From positions 1,166,325,249-1,166,389,248 of the forward strand of contig OY856409.1 of assembly GCA_963693085.1 (NCBI GenBank): a DNA stretch of 64,000 bases. The letters are read 5' to 3'. The translations under genes and the position numbers were made by a program. The DNA is from Alisma plantago-aquatica. Its lineage: Eukaryota; Streptophyta; Magnoliopsida; Alismatales; Alismataceae. The notes under the pieces are model-generated. The model was given only the letters and a program-made list of their open reading frames with translations, had not been told where the DNA came from and ran no database searches. This document shows positions 61,377 through 64,000 of the stretch, in pieces; the first letter of the stretch is position 1, and each line of letters opens with the position of its first letter.

Positions 61377-63760
61377 TCCAATTGAACTAGATCAAGGATA
61401 TTGTCTCTTGATAAAATTGGTGTGCTCAGCGATATAAATACCCACTTTGTTGATGTTGTATAAAACATATAAGTGTGCTCACTCCCATATATGATGACTA
61501 ATTACTTATACTCAATCTCCAAAAGTCCCCTTTTCACAATAACTATAAATTTTACAATACTTTGGATTGCCACAAGTTTCATTATAATTCATAAGTGATT
61601 GCAAATTTACATTACCTCTCTAGATACATAACCCTTAATAATACTCCCTTCAGATTGATAATGATTTCCAACGTCAATTTTAAAAACACGAATGTATTGT
61701 TCAAAATGATACATCTAATGTTAGACAAATGGACCCAACATCTTCACCTCCCTACAGAGGGACAACAAGATAAACCATGGTATTAAAGAACAATAGAGGG
61801 GAATACATCTCAAACTGGCACAAGGTAATAATGACTATCTATTTCAACTTTTTGAGCTTGTCAAGACTTATAACTTTGGTTTATATTTCACTAAATAAGA
61901 AATAAATCCTTGTGATTACAAATCTTACATGATTTTCCACTATAAATCAAATAGTGATAGGAAACTTTTATTGCATTAGGGTGTGAGGATCTTGAGATTT
62001 AAGGCCTATCAACTTCAAATCCTTCCCTTGTTACCAATCTAAAGATATTGGGAGAGTATCTCTATAGTATCTAAACACTATACAAGCATTCACAAAAGTT
62101 TTTTTTCTCATGTCTAGACAATGTGTAACAAGCATGAGGTAAATATGTGACGTGACAACTCATAACCTCTACTGTTAAGTCTTTTCTATACCCATTGCTC
62201 ATAATCCCATTCTATATTTGATGTCATCTTTAATCTTGATCGGTATATTCAATGGTGTTCTAATGATAGTTGTCAGGAATTTTTCTCAACGTGCATGACA
62301 TCAGTACAATGCCTAATGTTAAAGAACTCTAATAAGAAAGAACCTAAAATAGTGACCTGTTTTTGTATAAAATAGTTGGCACATCTACGAGTACTACATG
62401 GCTTCTTACCAAATACGTTGACAATGCCTTTTACTTCTTTGCAAATTTCCATCCCTAATATAGATACGGGCACTTCATTCCTTAATTAACCATTAAATAA
62501 TTTGTGCAGCCTTATATAAGGATTTAATTTTGGTAGAAACCTCTGACGATCAAGATGTGCTACCTTGCCATATTTTAGTCATATTGAATCAGTGATTTCC
62601 CCACATATAGTGCACCTTGGATTTCTTTCCATTTTATCTGGACAAATTCGCGCATGTTGTAAAGTAATTGATCATGCAAAACAACATAACATGCAAACTA
62701 AAGGTATTTCCATGTGAAGTGTCATAAGTCATAATGCCTTCTTCACATAGTTTGTTTAATTCATGAATCAGAGGTTCAAATTAAACATAACTAAAATTTC
62801 CATGTTGCTTGGGATCTGAAATCAACATTCTAAACATGACATACTTATACTTCATATAAAACCAAGGAGGAAAATTGTATATAATAAACATAAAATGCCA
62901 AGTGCTACGTTGTATGCTTAATGTACCATATATGCATTCATCTCATAAGTATTAAATTGAGGTCTTAAATTATTTGAGGTACAATAAATTAATTTCCTTC
63001 CATTTTGGGGAATCATACGCATATTGTAGGACCCCTTGTTTTTTGTCTTTACCTATATATGTCAATAAATTCCACACATATTTGAAGTTATCAAATAAGA
63101 ATTGAATTTGTAGTACTAATGCAGACAACATATCATCTTGGTAGGAGATCCATTATTGGTCTTACCCAAAGTCATCATTTTGTACCTTGACACCCCACAT
63201 TTTAGAAAATCTTTAAAATTGATGTATTTCTTTTGAAATAACATATAGCCATTCGAGCATGCATGTATCTTGTTAGCCTTCACTCTCATTAGGAACAACA
63301 TTTTCTTTACTTTGTATGATAAGATTTCAAGCTTGTTGCCTTCAATATATACAAAGGAGATGTGAAACTTTTGTTGCTTCACCTATAGTTATCTTTAAGA
63401 GTATACAACTCAACATAACGCTCAGCCTCATGAACTTAGTACAACCCAATTAAATGATTTCTTAGAAGAATGTACAGTTTGTTAATAAAGAAGGTGGATC
63501 AACAATATTTTTCACATGGATATATAGCATAGCATCAACCAAATCATTCTAAATTGGTTCATTCATATCAACATCATTCGCCATTTCTACTTCCACAAAG
63601 CTACCACTGTTCACATCTACTAATTTCAAATTAGGAATCTCTACATGCCAATACCATTCTACATAGCCCTGTATAATTCCGTTGCACATAAAATAACTTT
63701 TGGTTTCCTCAAGAAAGTTGACTTTCAACTACTACAATCCCTGCATGGGAAATAGGATCT
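61377..63760 (-). pseudogene. CACTA transposase (TNPD/TNP2) remnant, copy 2
   Basis: Minus-strand parts in TNPD order. A transposase-associated N-terminal segment has ETKSYFMCNGIIQGYVEWYW (near 63690). KIHACSNGYMLFQKKYINFK then KCGVSRYK (63116-63330) is the family zinc-like block, with one expected Cys missing. GIMTYDTSHGNTFSLHVMLF and NYFTTCANLS (62650-62750) match the catalytic-region hallmark TYDAxxxxxFxLxAxxLWxINDFPAYGxLSG. IRHCTDVMHVEKN lies near 62290-62330, with KDLTVEVMSC-like parts near 61960-62010. A decayed DUF4218 follows, before the DUF4216 frame. Many stops interrupt the reading. The start near 63760 is the limit of recognised similarity and may not be the true gene start. Confidence 0.85.
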
Positions 63761-64000
63761 ATCTCAGGGTTATTTCCTATGTTCTTCAACCGATTTTACA
63801 AACACATCAAGACCTTTTCTATACTCTAGAGTGAAACGATTTGGAATGGAGATTCAATTTCAATCCATTGTATAGTCATAGGATAGGAAATCAAGAATTT
63901 AATCAAGGTGTTAACTGGTCAAATTTAGATTGAAAAATATGTTCTAATTGAGACCAAACTTATTAGTTTTCAATAGACAATATTAAGAATACATATTGTT
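63761..64000. other. Window end; probable 5' part of the CACTA element
   Basis: No domain recognised; no CACTA terminal repeat seen inside the window. Confidence 0.35.

Overview
This window looks like repeat-rich, heterochromatin-like nuclear DNA from a seed plant, probably one with a large genome. It holds no prokaryotic operons, rRNA or tRNA genes, and I recognise no intact host gene. Everything identifiable is transposable-element DNA: Ty3/gypsy LTR retrotransposons (chromovirus/Tekay-like and Athila/Tat-like) and CACTA (En/Spm) DNA transposons. All protein-coding remnants carry stops or frameshifts. The species cannot be named from the sequence.

Layout. 1-4745: a diverged LTR of the same family as the large element described next. 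5600-8669 and 35679-36000: one old Athila/Tat-like retrotransposon on the minus strand, split in its gag-protease region. The intruder is a 27 kb retrotransposon complex at 8670-35678, flanked by a 5-bp target-site duplication (TTCAT). Its LTRs are about 5.8 kb and its internal region only about 2.2 kb. That internal region holds a met-tRNA-type primer site, a dead gag and a polypurine tract, but no pol. The 5' LTR is itself interrupted at 10057-23304 by a second, non-coding retrotransposon with a TTTCT duplication. This inner element is arranged LTR-internal-LTR-internal-LTR. The large LTRs carry arrays of short palindromes, 28-bp CCCTAA-containing repeats and 36-bp tandem repeats.

36000-42500 is mostly unassigned AT-rich DNA, with a possible old LTR (about 38.0-41.1 kb: TATA box and 36-bp repeats) and a short repeat cluster near 41.5 kb. 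42500-44530 is a minus-strand CACTA transposase remnant. 45240-53651 is a second, rearranged Athila/Tat-like element (minus strand): a 3' LTR, an ATHILA ORF-1-like pseudogene, a protease remnant and a truncated 5' LTR, with gag and reverse transcriptase missing. 53700-54560 is a degenerate chromovirus reverse transcriptase. 56400-63760 is a second CACTA copy (minus strand) split by a solo LTR at 57531-60496. The first CACTA copy shows the corresponding unoccupied site.

The parts do not form a functional system; they record successive insertions. The relative order is clear from who interrupts whom: Athila-like element, then the large-LTR element, then the inner element; and CACTA, then the solo LTR. 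The most unusual features are the tandem inner element, its internal region with two PPT-like modules, and the palindrome arrays in two unrelated LTR families.
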